A DNA stretch of 64,000 nt from Pseudomonas sp. PDNC002 (GTDB lineage: Bacteria > Pseudomonadota > Gammaproteobacteria > Pseudomonadales > Pseudomonadaceae): NCBI RefSeq assembly GCF_016919445.1, contig NZ_CP070356.1, forward strand, positions 1,681,501 to 1,745,500, in the 5' to 3' direction. Shown one piece after another: positions 18,976 to 27,737 of the stretch. The notes under the pieces are model-generated. The model was not told where the DNA came from. It ran no database searches and worked only from the letters and a program-made list of their open reading frames with translations. Both the position numbers and the translations under genes were made by a program. Numbering within the stretch: the stretch's first letter is position 1; every line of letters starts with the position of its first letter.

Positions 18976-18996
18976 GATAACTATTCGCAAATGATC
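18976..18996. promoter_or_regulatory. Putative Fur box upstream of the ECF sigma gene
   Basis: The 21 bases read GATAACTATTCGCAAATGATC (shown in two halves: GATAACTATT and CGCAAATGATC). The outer arms GATAA...TGATC match the ends of the GATAATGATAATCATTATC consensus and the centre is degenerate. It lies about 45-60 bp upstream of the fiuI start, where a promoter is expected. Confidence 0.6.
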
Positions 18997-19096
18997 GCAA
19001 AGTGTAAGCACGCACGCAATTGGCGCCCGTCGGCTTTTGTTCACCGTTCGCAGCGCGATCTACAATCGGACGTCCTTTTCACAAGAAGAATCCACC

Positions 19097-19849
19097 ATGT
19101 CCGAACCGCTGCTGATCATTGGCTCCTACCTCTCGCCCTATGTGCGCAAGGCGCTTGTCCTGCTCGAACTCAAGGGCGTGGATTACCGTGTCGATTCCGT
19201 GGTGCCCTTCTTCGGCAATGAGGAATTCGAGCGCCTGAGCCCGCTGCGCCAGGTGCCGGTGCTGGTGGATGGCGAGTTGGTGCTCAACGATTCCTCGGTG
19301 ATCTGCCAGTACCTCGAAGAACGTTATCCACAGCCCGCGCTCTACCCGGCGGATGTCACCGACCGCGCCTGCGCGCGCTGGATCGAGGAGTTCGCCGACA
19401 GCCGCATGGGCCAGGTGGTGATCTGGCAGTTGTTCGACCAACTGGTGATCGGCCGTGGCGTCTGGGGCCGCGAGCCGGATGCGGCGGTGCTGGAGAAGAC
19501 CTATCAGCAGGACCTGCCAGCGGTCTTCGACTATCTGGAAGCCCAGTTGCCGGCGAGCGGCTGGCTGTTCGGCGAGCTGTCCATCGCCGACCTCAGCGTC
19601 GCCTGCTTCATGCGCAACGCGCAGTTCGCCCGCTACCAGCTCGACGCGCAGCGCTGGCCGAAGCTGGCGGCGATGCTGGAAGCGGCCTTCGCGCTGCCGG
19701 CATTCGAGAAGCTCAACCAGTTCGAGCGCGCCATTGCCCGCACGCCGATCCTGCAACAGCGCGAGGCGCTGATCGCGGCGGGCGCGCCGGTCAGCGAGGT
19801 CAGCCACATGCGCGAGCAGCCGGTGCGCGGCCCCATGAGCCGCTGCTGA
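19097..19849 (+). CDS. Glutathione S-transferase family protein (2)
   Basis: 250 residues from the ATG at 19097, 20 codons inside a longer open frame. The N-terminal thioredoxin-like domain begins LIIGSYLSPYVRKALVLLEL, followed by SPLRQVPVLVDGELVLNDSS, in which VPVL is the cis-Pro loop and DSS the glutathione-binding motif. The all-helical C-terminal domain carries GWLFGELSIADLSVACF, the N-capping box typical of GSTs (SIAD). Substrate unknown. The extended C-terminus after about residue 225 is unusual. It ends stop-to-stop (TGATCA) with the convergent LysR gene. Confidence 0.88.
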   Translation: MSEPLLIIGSYLSPYVRKALVLLELKGVDYRVDSVVPFFGNEEFERLSPLRQVPVLVDGELVLNDSSVICQYLEERYPQPALYPADVTDRACARWIEEFADSRMGQVVIWQLFDQLVIGRGVWGREPDAAVLEKTYQQDLPAVFDYLEAQLPASGWLFGELSIADLSVACFMRNAQFARYQLDAQRWPKLAAMLEAAFALPAFEKLNQFERAIARTPILQQREALIAAGAPVSEVSHMREQPVRGPMSRC

Positions 19850-20725
19850 TCAGCCCCTCTGCAGGAAGCTCCAGAGCCGTTGCGCGACCGGGCCGTGGGA
19901 GCGGTCCCGACGGCGTGCGGCGACCAGTTCCTCACGGCGTCCCGGCAGCTGTGCGCCGCTGAGATCGTGCAGGCGGCCATCGGCCAACTCTGCCTCTACC
20001 AGGTGACGCGGCAAGTGGCCCCAGGCCAGGCCGTGGAGTACCAGTTCCTTCTTCATCGTCTGGTCGGGCACGGTGCATTGCGGCGCGCCGTCCAGGGTGA
20101 AGAACTCCACTGGCGGCGAGTGCCGGGCACTGTCGCGCATGACGCATTGGGTGAGCGGGCGCAGGTGTTCCGGGCCGATGTTCTCCCTGTCTGGCAGGAG
20201 CGTCGGTGCGATCACCGGGACGAAATCCACGGCGCCCAGGTCCAGCCACTCCAGGCGCGGATCGGCCTTGTCGATGCGGTGCAGGATCAGCTCCGCCTCG
20301 TCGTCCAATAACCGTTCCAGCGGGCCGCTGACGCTTTCGAAATACAGTTGCAGGCGCGTCTGCGGTTCGCCGGCGAAGAAGCGCGCCAATCGTTCCAGCA
20401 GGGCGGGGCGCGGGCAGAAGTCGCCGACCACCACGCGCAGTTCGCTTTCCTCTCCGGCGGCCAGGTGCGTGGCGTGGTCGCGCAGGCCGCCCAGCTCGCG
20501 CAGCAGGCCCTGGGCGCGGCGATGGAAGGATTGGCCGGCGACGGTGAGGCCGACGCGGTAGCCGCTGCGGTCCAGCAGCGCGAAACCGAGCTGGCGCTCC
20601 AGCCGGGCGACGGCGGCGAATACCGCCGGGTGCGAGCGGTGCAACTGTTGCGCCGCGGCCTGGAAGCCACCGGCGGCCACCACCGCGTCGAAGCACTGCA
20701 GGTCGTGCAGGGTGAAATCGTGCAT
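19850..20725 (-). CDS. LysR-family transcriptional regulator (1)
   Basis: 291 residues. The start complementary to 20723-20725 follows AGGAA with 7-nt spacing. The N-terminal winged helix-turn-helix spans about 4-62 (DLQCFDAVVAAGGFQAAAQQ then LHRSHPAVFAAVARLERQLG). The effector-binding domain follows. It is divergent from the enol-lactonase gene 98 bp away, the usual arrangement for a LysR regulator and its target. The inducer is unknown. The C-terminal tail ends ARRRDRSHGPVAQRLWSFLQ, which is unusually basic. Confidence 0.88.
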   Translation of the reverse strand: MHDFTLHDLQCFDAVVAAGGFQAAAQQLHRSHPAVFAAVARLERQLGFALLDRSGYRVGLTVAGQSFHRRAQGLLRELGGLRDHATHLAAGEESELRVVVGDFCPRPALLERLARFFAGEPQTRLQLYFESVSGPLERLLDDEAELILHRIDKADPRLEWLDLGAVDFVPVIAPTLLPDRENIGPEHLRPLTQCVMRDSARHSPPVEFFTLDGAPQCTVPDQTMKKELVLHGLAWGHLPRHLVEAELADGRLHDLSGAQLPGRREELVAARRRDRSHGPVAQRLWSFLQRG

Positions 20726-20823
20726 GTCAGCTTTCCTGATAATCATGTTCAGCTCTTTGTAATTTCTTCGGAATGTTCCGGCAACTACCGTCGTCTCCAC
20801 CCTTCACTGACGGAGACGCTCCC

Positions 20824-21621
20824 ATGAGCCCGCTGCACTACCTGACGACACGCGACGACACCCGTATCGCCTACCGCCTGGATGGCGCCGCCGACTTGCC
20901 ACTGCTGGTGCTGTCCAACTCCATCGGCACCGACCTGCACATGTGGGACGGCCAGGTTGCCGCGCTGAGCGAGCACTTCCGCGTCCTGCGCTATGACGCT
21001 CGTGGGCACGGCGCTTCCAGTGTGCCGCCGGGGCCGTACTCGCTGGCGCGGCTGGGTGAAGACGTTATCGAGCTACTGGATACGCTGGGCGTTCCGCGGG
21101 CGCATTTTCTCGGCTTGTCGCTCGGTGGCTTCGTCGGCCAATGGCTGGCGCTGAACACGCCGCAGCGCATCGAGCGGCTGGTGTTGGCGAACACGTCCGC
21201 CTGGTTGGGGCCTCAGGACCAGTGGGACGCGCGCATCGCCGAGGTGCTGGAGGCCGAAGACATGCAGGGCACCGCCGCGACCTTCCTCGGTAACTGGTTC
21301 CCGGCGACCTGGCTGGCGCAAAACCGCCCGGAGGTCGAGCCGTTCCGCGCGACGCTGCTGGCAACCAACCGGCATGGGCTGGCCGGTTCCTTCGCTGCCG
21401 TGCAGGAAACCGATCTGCGCACGGCCTTGCGGGACGTCCGTCTGCCCACTCTGGTGATCGCTGGTCAGTTCGACACCGTCACCGCCGCCAGCCACAGCGA
21501 GCTGATCGCCGAAGCGATTCCCGGCGCTCGTCTGCTCACGCTGCCGGCCGTGCACTTGTCGAACATCGAGTTCCCCCGCGAGTTCGAAGGCGCGGTGCTG
21601 GACTTCCTGCTGGCTTGCTGA
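20824..21621 (+). CDS. Alpha/beta hydrolase, 3-oxoadipate enol-lactonase-like
   Basis: 265 residues, close to the usual PcaD length. The nucleophile elbow is GLSLGG (Ser99), the oxyanion region is LVLSNSIGTDLHMWDGQ, and the acid/His pair are in VIAGQFDTVTA and AVHLSNIEFP. This pattern matches 3-oxoadipate enol-lactonase of the beta-ketoadipate pathway. No other pca gene is nearby, so it may act on a different lactone; I leave the symbol blank. Divergent from the LysR gene, which probably controls it. A strong hairpin follows. Confidence 0.82.
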   Translation: MSPLHYLTTRDDTRIAYRLDGAADLPLLVLSNSIGTDLHMWDGQVAALSEHFRVLRYDARGHGASSVPPGPYSLARLGEDVIELLDTLGVPRAHFLGLSLGGFVGQWLALNTPQRIERLVLANTSAWLGPQDQWDARIAEVLEAEDMQGTAATFLGNWFPATWLAQNRPEVEPFRATLLATNRHGLAGSFAAVQETDLRTALRDVRLPTLVIAGQFDTVTAASHSELIAEAIPGARLLTLPAVHLSNIEFPREFEGAVLDFLLAC

Positions 21622-21625
21622 ATGA

Positions 21626-21656
21626 ACAAGGCCGCCCGAAGGCGGCCTTGTCGTTT
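21626..21656. terminator. Bidirectional terminator between hydrolase and permease
   Basis: Stem ACAAGGCCGCC (21626-21636), loop CGAA, stem GGCGGCCTTGT (21641-21651), then TCGTTT. T tracts are short on both strands. It serves the convergent genes. Confidence 0.8.
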
Positions 21657-21666
21657 ATCCACAACC

Positions 21667-23196
21667 TCAATGGTGCGCTGCGTCCACCGCGATGGATTCG
21701 CCGCAGACATCCATGTAGGCGCGTTTGCGGTCGGCCAGGGTGTAGTGGATCAGCGCGCCGAGCCCGGCGCCGAAGAACCAGGAGAACTGCGACAGCGCTT
21801 CGAACGCCGGCACCAGCGCCAGCACGATGGCGATCAGCGCGGCCGGGACGAACGCCGCCACCGCGCGCAGGTTGACCCCGCCGCTGAAGTGATAGGCCGC
21901 CTCGCGGCTTTCGCTGTAGAGCTCCGGCAGGTTCACCCGGCCACGGCGCACCAGGTAGTAATCGGTGACCATGATCCCGTACAGCGGACCGAGCAGGGCG
22001 CCCAGGCCGCCGAGGAAATACACGATTACCGCCGGGCTGTTGTACAGGTGCCACGGCAGGATCAGCACGGCGATGGTGGCGCTGAGCAGGCCGGCGCGGC
22101 GGAAGTTCAGCAGGTTCGGCGCGAGGTTGGTCAGCACGTACGCGGGGGCGACGAAGTTGGCCATGATGTTCACCGCCACGGTAACGATCAGGAACGCCAG
22201 GCAGGCCAGCACCAGGCCGAAGGTGTTGGGAATGGCGGCGACGATCTCGGTGGGGTTCTGCACCAGCTTGCCGTCGATGCTGAACTGCGCGCCGGCCAGC
22301 ACCACGGCGATCAACGCGAAGCCCAGCATGTTCACCGGCAGGCCCCAGAAGTTGCCCACGCTGATGGTGCGGCGGTCCGGGCAATTGCGGGTGAAGTCGC
22401 AGAAGTTGAGGATCATGGTGCCGTACAGCGAGACCCACAGTGCGGCGGCGCCCAGGACCTTCAGCCACATGGTCGAGCCGGTCGGCGCGTTGCCGCTGGA
22501 CCAGGCAATCGACAGCCCGGCGCGCCAGTACATCCAGCCGGCGAGGCTGGCGAAGGCGACGAGGATGATCGGGCCGGCGAAGGATTCGTAGCGGCGCACC
22601 ATCTCCATGCCATAGGCGAAGATCACCAACTGAACGCACCAGATGCCGAGGAAAGTGATCCAGCCGAGGGTCGACAGGCCGAGGATCGAGTCCTGGTCGT
22701 AGGCAGCAAGACTCGGTGCAATGGCGGTGAGCAGCACCCGCAGCACGACCGAGGCGAGGAAGGTCTGGATGCCGAACCAGGCGATGGCGATCACCGCACG
22801 GATCAGCGCCGGCACCTGGGCGCCGTGGATGCCGAAGCTGATGCGGCACATCACCGGGTAGGGCAGGCCGGTCTTCTGGCCCATGTAGCCGGAGAGGTTC
22901 ATCAACCCGTAGATCACCAGCGCGCCGAGGGCGAAGGCGGCGAGGATCTGTGCGCCGCTCATGCCGAGGGCGAAGAGGCCGATGGCGAAGGAGTAGTTGG
23001 CGATGTTGTGCACATCGTTGGTCCACAGCGCGAACAGGCTGTAGCGACCCCAATTGCGGCCCGCAGCCTTGGTCGGTGCCAGGTCGGCGCTGTACAGACG
23101 CGGGCTCAAGGTGGGCGCGGCGCCGCTGGCGGGAGCCGCGCTATCGACAGATAAGGGAGAGGAAACGCCGGACAGGTGGGTAGGGCTGGAGTTCAT
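21667..23196 (-). CDS. NCS1-family nucleobase/allantoin-type cation symporter
   Basis: 509 residues with about twelve membrane helices. The N-terminal NWGRYSLFALWTNDVHNIANYSFAIG is the NCS1 signature, and NFCDFTRNCPDRRTISVGNFWGLPVN matches the conserved cytoplasmic loop of allantoin, uracil and hydantoin permeases. It therefore imports a nucleobase, hydantoin or allantoin-like compound. No catabolic genes for these are adjacent, so substrate remains open. The first ~45 residues are a flexible Ser/Ala/Pro-rich tail. Confidence 0.85.
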   Translation of the reverse strand: MNSSPTHLSGVSSPLSVDSAAPASGAAPTLSPRLYSADLAPTKAAGRNWGRYSLFALWTNDVHNIANYSFAIGLFALGMSGAQILAAFALGALVIYGLMNLSGYMGQKTGLPYPVMCRISFGIHGAQVPALIRAVIAIAWFGIQTFLASVVLRVLLTAIAPSLAAYDQDSILGLSTLGWITFLGIWCVQLVIFAYGMEMVRRYESFAGPIILVAFASLAGWMYWRAGLSIAWSSGNAPTGSTMWLKVLGAAALWVSLYGTMILNFCDFTRNCPDRRTISVGNFWGLPVNMLGFALIAVVLAGAQFSIDGKLVQNPTEIVAAIPNTFGLVLACLAFLIVTVAVNIMANFVAPAYVLTNLAPNLLNFRRAGLLSATIAVLILPWHLYNSPAVIVYFLGGLGALLGPLYGIMVTDYYLVRRGRVNLPELYSESREAAYHFSGGVNLRAVAAFVPAALIAIVLALVPAFEALSQFSWFFGAGLGALIHYTLADRKRAYMDVCGESIAVDAAHH

Positions 23197-23491
23197 GGGC
23201 TACTCGGCTTTGTATGCACGGCTTTTTGTGGTTTGTGTGCAAAAGCCAATTCCGTGCCAGCCCAGTTCTCCTTGCAGTTCCGGTTGCCTTTCTACTTCCC
23301 TTGGAATCGAGCAGAGCCCTTGTTTGGTGCGGCTTTGCCAGGTGCTCGAGTGGTCAGGAAATAATTTTCCCATAGCAATCATTGACTTGAGAGTCAGCTC
23401 TTGCGGGTGTGGGAAATAGGCGGATTGGGGGTTTTGTACACAATAATTGTGCGCATGTGTTACGCGTGAAGTCTGAAGTGGCTTAAAGGCA

Positions 23492-23558
23492 ATCGCGGAC
23501 AAGGTCCGCTCCTACACAGGAGCGTCCCCTCGGCGTAGGAGCGGACTCTGTCCGCGAT
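23492..23558. repeat. REP element pair (outward orientation)
   Basis: ATCGCGGACAAGGTCCGCTC at 23492 and GGAGCGGACTCTGTCCGCGA ending near 23557, in the opposite relative order from the other pairs. It sits in the 445-bp gap between the permease and glcB. The rest of the gap (23200-23490), AT-richer, probably holds the permease promoter, but I see no clear site. Confidence 0.75.
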
Positions 23559-23593
23559 CGGGTGGGACCGGCGCCAATCCCAACCGGTAGGCA

Positions 23594-23622
23594 CAAAAAA
23601 ACCGCCCCGAAGGGCGGTTTCT
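23594..23622 (-). terminator. Terminator of glcB
   Basis: On the minus strand, stem AAACCGCCC, loop TTCG, stem GGGCGGTTT followed by a run of T. It lies about 20 bp after the glcB stop. Confidence 0.93.
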
Positions 23623-23641
23623 TCAACGCATCGCGAAGTCC

Positions 23642-25819
23642 TTACAGACCGTTCTTGGCCTTGAACTCGCGACGGCGGCGGTGCAGGACCGGCTCGGTGT
23701 AGCCGTTGGGCTGCTTGGTGCCTTCGATAACCAGTTCCAGTGCGGCCTGGAAGGCCACGTTGTCGTCGAAGTTCGGCGCCATCGGGCGATACAGGGCATC
23801 ACCGGCGTTCTGGCGGTCAACCACCGGCGCCATGCGCTTGAGGCTTTCCAGCACTTGCTCTTCGGTCACCACGCCGTGGCGCAGCCAGTTGGCCAGCAGC
23901 TGGCTGGAGATGCGCAGGGTCGCGCGGTCTTCCATCAGGCCGACGTCGTTGATGTCCGGCACCTTGGAGCAGCCGACGCCCTGGTCGATCCAGCGCACCA
24001 CGTAGCCGAGGATGCCCTGCGAGTTGTTGTCCAGCTCGTTCTTGATCTCTTCCGCGCTCCAGTTAGTGTTGGGGGCGAGCGGAATGGTCAGGATGTCGTC
24101 CACCGAAGCCGGTGCGCGCTTGGCCAGTTCGGCCTGACGAGCGAACACGTCGACCTTGTGGTAGTGCAGCGCATGCAGGGTGGCGGCGGTCGGCGAGGGA
24201 ACCCAGGCGGTGTTGGCGCCAGCCAGCGGGTGAGCGATCTTCTGCTCGAGCATGGCGGCCATCAGGTCGGGCATGGCCCACATGCCTTTGCCGATCTGCG
24301 CCTTGCCCTGCAGGCCGGTGGCCAGGCCGACGTCGACGTTGTTGTTCTCGTAGGAACCGATCCACTTCTCGGTCTTCATGGCGCCCTTGCGCACCATGGC
24401 GCCGGCTTCCATGGAGGTGTGGATTTCGTCACCGGTGCGGTCGAGGAAGCCGGTGTTGATGAACACCACGCGCTCGGCGGCGGCCTTGATGCAGGCCTTC
24501 AGGTTGACGGTGGTGCGGCGCTCTTCGTCCATGATGCCGACTTTCAGCGTGTTGCGCGGCAGGCCCAGCAGGTCCTCGACGCGGCTGAAGATCTCGGCGG
24601 CGAAGGCGACTTCTTCCGGGCCGTGCATCTTCGGCTTCACGATGTAGACGCTGCCGGTGCGGCTGTTCTTGCGGGTAGCACTGCCGTTCAGGTTGTGAAT
24701 GGCGATCAGGCTGGTGAACAGGCCGTCCTGGATGCCTTCGGGCACTTCGTTGCCCTGGGCGTCGAGGATCGCCGGGTTGGTCATCAGGTGGCCAACGTTA
24801 CGGATGAACAGCAGCGAGCGGCCATGCAGGCTCAGCTCGGAACCATCGGCCTTGGTGTAGACGCGGTCCGGGTTCATGGTGCGGGTGAAGGTGCTGCCGC
24901 CCTTGGAGACCTGCTCGGCGAGGTCGCCTTTCATCAGGCCCAGCCAGTTGCGGTAGACCACGACCTTGTCGTCGGCGTCCACAGCGGCCACGGAGTCTTC
25001 ACAGTCCATGATGGTGGTCAGCGCGGACTCCATCAGGACGTCTTTCACGCCAGCGGCGTCGGTCTGGCCGATCGGGCTGGTGGGGTCGATCTGGATTTCG
25101 AAGTGCAGGCCGTTGTGCTTGAGCAGCACGGCTTTTGGCTTGGCGGCTTCGCCCTGGAAGGCTAGGAACTGAGCGGCGTTCTTCAGGCCGGTCTCGCTGC
25201 CATTCTTCAGGGTGACGGCGAGGGCGCCGTTCTTCACTACATAGGCAGTGGCGTCGACGTGGGAACCGGTTTCCAGCGCAGCGGCTTCGTCGAGGAAGGC
25301 GCGGGCGAAGGCGATGACCTTGTCACCACGGACCTTGTTGTAGCCCTTGCCCTTCTCGGCGCCGTTCTCTTCGCTGATCGCGTCGGTGCCGTACAGTGCG
25401 TCGTACAGCGAGCCCCAGCGGGCGTTCGCGGCGTTCAGGGCGAAGCGGGCGTTCATCACCGGCACCACCAGCTGCGGGCCGGCCATGCGGGCGATTTCTT
25501 CGTCGACGTTCTGGGTGCTGGCCTGGAAGTCGGCCGGCTCGGGCAGCAGGTAACCGATTTCCTGCAGGAAGGCCTTGTAGGCGGCCGCGTCATGCGGCTG
25601 GCCGGCGCGGGCCTGGTGCCAGCCATCGACCTTCGCCTGGATCTCGTCGCGCTTGGCGAGCAGGGCCTTGTTCTTGGGGGCCAGGTCGTTGATTACGGTT
25701 TCGACACCTGCCCAGAACTTGCCGGCTTCGATGCCGGTGCCGGGAATGGCTTCGTTGTTCACGAAGTCGAACAGGACTTTGGCGACCTGCAGGCCACCGA
25801 CTTGAACGCGTTCAGTCAT
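23642..25819 (-). CDS. glcB: Malate synthase G
   Basis: 725 residues, the standard length of isoform G. The enzyme condenses glyoxylate and acetyl-CoA to malate in the glyoxylate shunt and is needed for growth on C2 compounds and fatty acids. Supporting stretches are [19 protein letters not shown] (Mg and catalytic Asp/Glu region), [33 protein letters not shown] and the C-terminal domain [16 protein letters not shown]. The start at 25819 ([11 protein letters not shown]) agrees with the family. It stands alone, divergent from the GNAT gene, with its own terminator. No aceA is in view. Confidence 0.97.
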   Translation of the reverse strand: MTERVQVGGLQVAKVLFDFVNNEAIPGTGIEAGKFWAGVETVINDLAPKNKALLAKRDEIQAKVDGWHQARAGQPHDAAAYKAFLQEIGYLLPEPADFQASTQNVDEEIARMAGPQLVVPVMNARFALNAANARWGSLYDALYGTDAISEENGAEKGKGYNKVRGDKVIAFARAFLDEAAALETGSHVDATAYVVKNGALAVTLKNGSETGLKNAAQFLAFQGEAAKPKAVLLKHNGLHFEIQIDPTSPIGQTDAAGVKDVLMESALTTIMDCEDSVAAVDADDKVVVYRNWLGLMKGDLAEQVSKGGSTFTRTMNPDRVYTKADGSELSLHGRSLLFIRNVGHLMTNPAILDAQGNEVPEGIQDGLFTSLIAIHNLNGSATRKNSRTGSVYIVKPKMHGPEEVAFAAEIFSRVEDLLGLPRNTLKVGIMDEERRTTVNLKACIKAAAERVVFINTGFLDRTGDEIHTSMEAGAMVRKGAMKTEKWIGSYENNNVDVGLATGLQGKAQIGKGMWAMPDLMAAMLEQKIAHPLAGANTAWVPSPTAATLHALHYHKVDVFARQAELAKRAPASVDDILTIPLAPNTNWSAEEIKNELDNNSQGILGYVVRWIDQGVGCSKVPDINDVGLMEDRATLRISSQLLANWLRHGVVTEEQVLESLKRMAPVVDRQNAGDALYRPMAPNFDDNVAFQAALELVIEGTKQPNGYTEPVLHRRRREFKAKNGL

Positions 25820-26112
25820 TGCTTGCCTCACTCTGCTCAGGACCAGCTCTGGACACAGGCAAAACGCCTTGTAGTCCGAGCCGCGGAATACTACATGATG
25901 CCGTGGGAAAAATCAGTGGGCTAGCGTCGCGGTTAGACCAAAGTACGCATATCAGTCACGTAGCAGGTCATATGTTCGCAAAATTCATTTGGATTGTTCC
26001 AGATAAATCTTAAAACTGTACACGTATAACCTGTTCGGGTACCTGTGGCAGCCCGTCGCAGCCGTCTAACATCGCCATGCCTATACTGTTTCTTCCCCTT
26101 GGAGAATCCCGC

Positions 26113-26562
26113 ATGTCCGTGACGCTTGCCACCCCCACCGATCTGGATGACCTGGTCCCGCTGTTCTCCGGCTACCTCGATTTCTACGAAGTGCCCGCGC
26201 CGCACGCCAGCATCCGTGAGTTTCTCCAGGCGCGCATCGGCAGCGGCCAGTCCACCGTGTTCATCGCCCGCAGCATCGACGGGCTGGCCGTGGGGTTCGT
26301 GCAGCTCTACCCGTATTTCGCCTCGCTGGCATTGCAGTCGGCCTGGTTGCTGAGCGACCTTTACGTGACGCCCGCTGCACGCCGCGATGGCTATGGCGAG
26401 GCGCTGATGAACAAGGCGCGCGAACACGCCGAAGCAAACGGCGCCTGCGGCCTGATGCTGGAAACGGCCAAGACCAACCACGCGGGCCAGTCGCTTTACG
26501 AGCGCCTGGGTTACAAGCGTGACGACAAGTACTACACCTATTGGCTCGACCTCACGGCCTAG
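26113..26562 (+). CDS. GNAT-family N-acetyltransferase
   Basis: 149 residues from the ATG at 26113, 7 nt after GGAGA. Motif A for acetyl-CoA binding is LYVTPAARRDGYGEALM and motif B is GLMLETAKTNHAGQSLYERLGY. The sequence resembles aminoglycoside/amine-acetylating single-domain GNATs, but the acceptor cannot be predicted. It is followed 19 bp later by the ACT-domain gene, so the two may be co-transcribed. The 293-bp region between it and glcB probably contains divergent promoters. Confidence 0.85.
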   Translation: MSVTLATPTDLDDLVPLFSGYLDFYEVPAPHASIREFLQARIGSGQSTVFIARSIDGLAVGFVQLYPYFASLALQSAWLLSDLYVTPAARRDGYGEALMNKAREHAEANGACGLMLETAKTNHAGQSLYERLGYKRDDKYYTYWLDLTA

Positions 26563-26581
26563 CCCTTCGCGGAGACTGCCC

Positions 26582-27100
26582 ATGGACCACCTCGTATTGA
26601 CCGTCATCGCCCAGGACCAACCCGGCCTGGTGGAGCGCGTGGCCCAGTGCATCGCCGCCCACGGCGGCAACTGGCTGGAAAGCCGCATGTCGCGCATGGC
26701 CGGGCAGTTCGCCGGGATCCTGCGCGTGGCGGTGCCGGCGGAGGGTTATGACGAGTTGGTGGAAGGCCTGCAGGAGCTGAGCGAGCACGGCATCCGCGTG
26801 CTGCTGGCGGAAAGCGGTATCGAGCCGACCTGCAACTGGAAGCCTATCCATCTTGATCTGGTGGGCAACGACCGCCCCGGTATCGTCCGCGACATTACCC
26901 GTCTGCTGGCCGAGCACGGCGTGAACCTGGAACGCCTGACCACCGAAGTCCTCCCTGCGCCCATGAGCAGCGAGCCGCTGTTCCACGCCGAGGCTCTGCT
27001 GGCGGTACCCCTGACCCTGCCGTTGGAAACCCTGCAGGGGAAGCTGGAAGAACTGGCGGATGACCTGATGGTGGAACTGAATTTCCACAGCGGAGACTGA
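26582..27100 (+). CDS. Tandem ACT-domain regulatory protein, GcvR-like
   Basis: 172 residues with two ACT domains: about 4-75 (LVLTVIAQDQPGLVERVAQCIA) and 87-165 (HLDLVGNDRPGIVRDITRLLAEHGVNLERL). This is the architecture of GcvR, the amino-acid-sensing partner that restrains GcvA at the glycine-cleavage promoter in E. coli. Pseudomonads have several such proteins, so the exact orthology is uncertain. It binds a small ligand, probably an amino acid, in the cytoplasm. ATG at 26582 with CGGAGA upstream. Confidence 0.8.
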   Translation: MDHLVLTVIAQDQPGLVERVAQCIAAHGGNWLESRMSRMAGQFAGILRVAVPAEGYDELVEGLQELSEHGIRVLLAESGIEPTCNWKPIHLDLVGNDRPGIVRDITRLLAEHGVNLERLTTEVLPAPMSSEPLFHAEALLAVPLTLPLETLQGKLEELADDLMVELNFHSGD

Positions 27101-27124
27101 TTCCTTCGCTCCTTGAGCTTCGCC

Positions 27125-27729
27125 TGTGGAAAAACCTGTGGGCTCTCTGTTGAAGAATCGATGGAGAGCCCATTTTATTTAGGGTCCAGCGATGGCGGAT
27201 TATCCCTAGGTAACGCCGCGGCTGTTCACAAATGGCGGGGACCACACCGTGGGCATTCTGTTGATAAGTAGCTGAACATCACGGGTACCGGGGCTTTGCC
27301 GAGGCTGTGTATTTTCTGACCAGTAAACAGTTGCGCGCTGGGTTCATTCGGCGCTGTGCACAATTCCACTGGAAGACTCTGTGGAGAAGCCGTTCATGAA
27401 TCGCTATATCCCAGGAGATACTGGGGCTCTGGGCTCTTGTCCACTTTCTGAACGAAGACCTGTCAGCCATCCACATGGAATGGGGGCCAGCCTGTGGAAA
27501 AGCTCGTGAAAAGTCCATGCAGGCCAATGGCTGCAAGGCTTTTGTGGATTTGATCAAGTTTTGAACGATAGCCGGGGCGACTGCTGGAAAATGCGAGTAG
27601 CAGCTGCGCTGGAGACGGCGCTTGTGGACGCACCCGTCGTTATCCCCGCTTCGACGGGAAACCCCTGTGGACAATCTGGTGGTGGTTGCCTGGAGGCCTC
27701 GCCAAACGGGGTCTCCAGGCTGTTGATCA
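27125..27729. other. Non-coding block with an oriented cluster of TGTGGA/TGTTGA (DnaA-box-like) motifs
   Basis: A 637-bp gap (27101-27737) without a convincing gene and with lower GC than its surroundings. On the plus strand I count TGTGGA at 27125, 27380, 27493, 27543, 27623 and 27666, TGTTGA at 27148, 27259 and 27721, plus TGTGGG at 27137 and TGTGCACAA at 27355. Three (27380, 27493, 27666) differ by one base from the DnaA box TGTGGATAA, and 27259 is TGTTGATAA. Nearly all point the same way. No function is established; a DnaA-binding or titration locus, or an array of small transcripts, are possibilities. Confidence 0.5.
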
Positions 27730-27737
27730 AATAACGA

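Noticed and set aside
21655..21665. Single perfect DnaA boxes (TTATCCACA) here and inside genes near 19.32 and 32.46 kb
   Set aside because: Isolated occurrences, two of them within coding sequence; no cluster and no AT-rich unwinding region, so no replication origin is claimed.
27279..27674. 131-codon minus-strand frame in the TGTGGA-rich block
   Set aside because: Composition (many Ser, Arg, Cys, Trp) is not that of a Pseudomonas protein, there is no ribosome site, and it is unlike any family I recognise.
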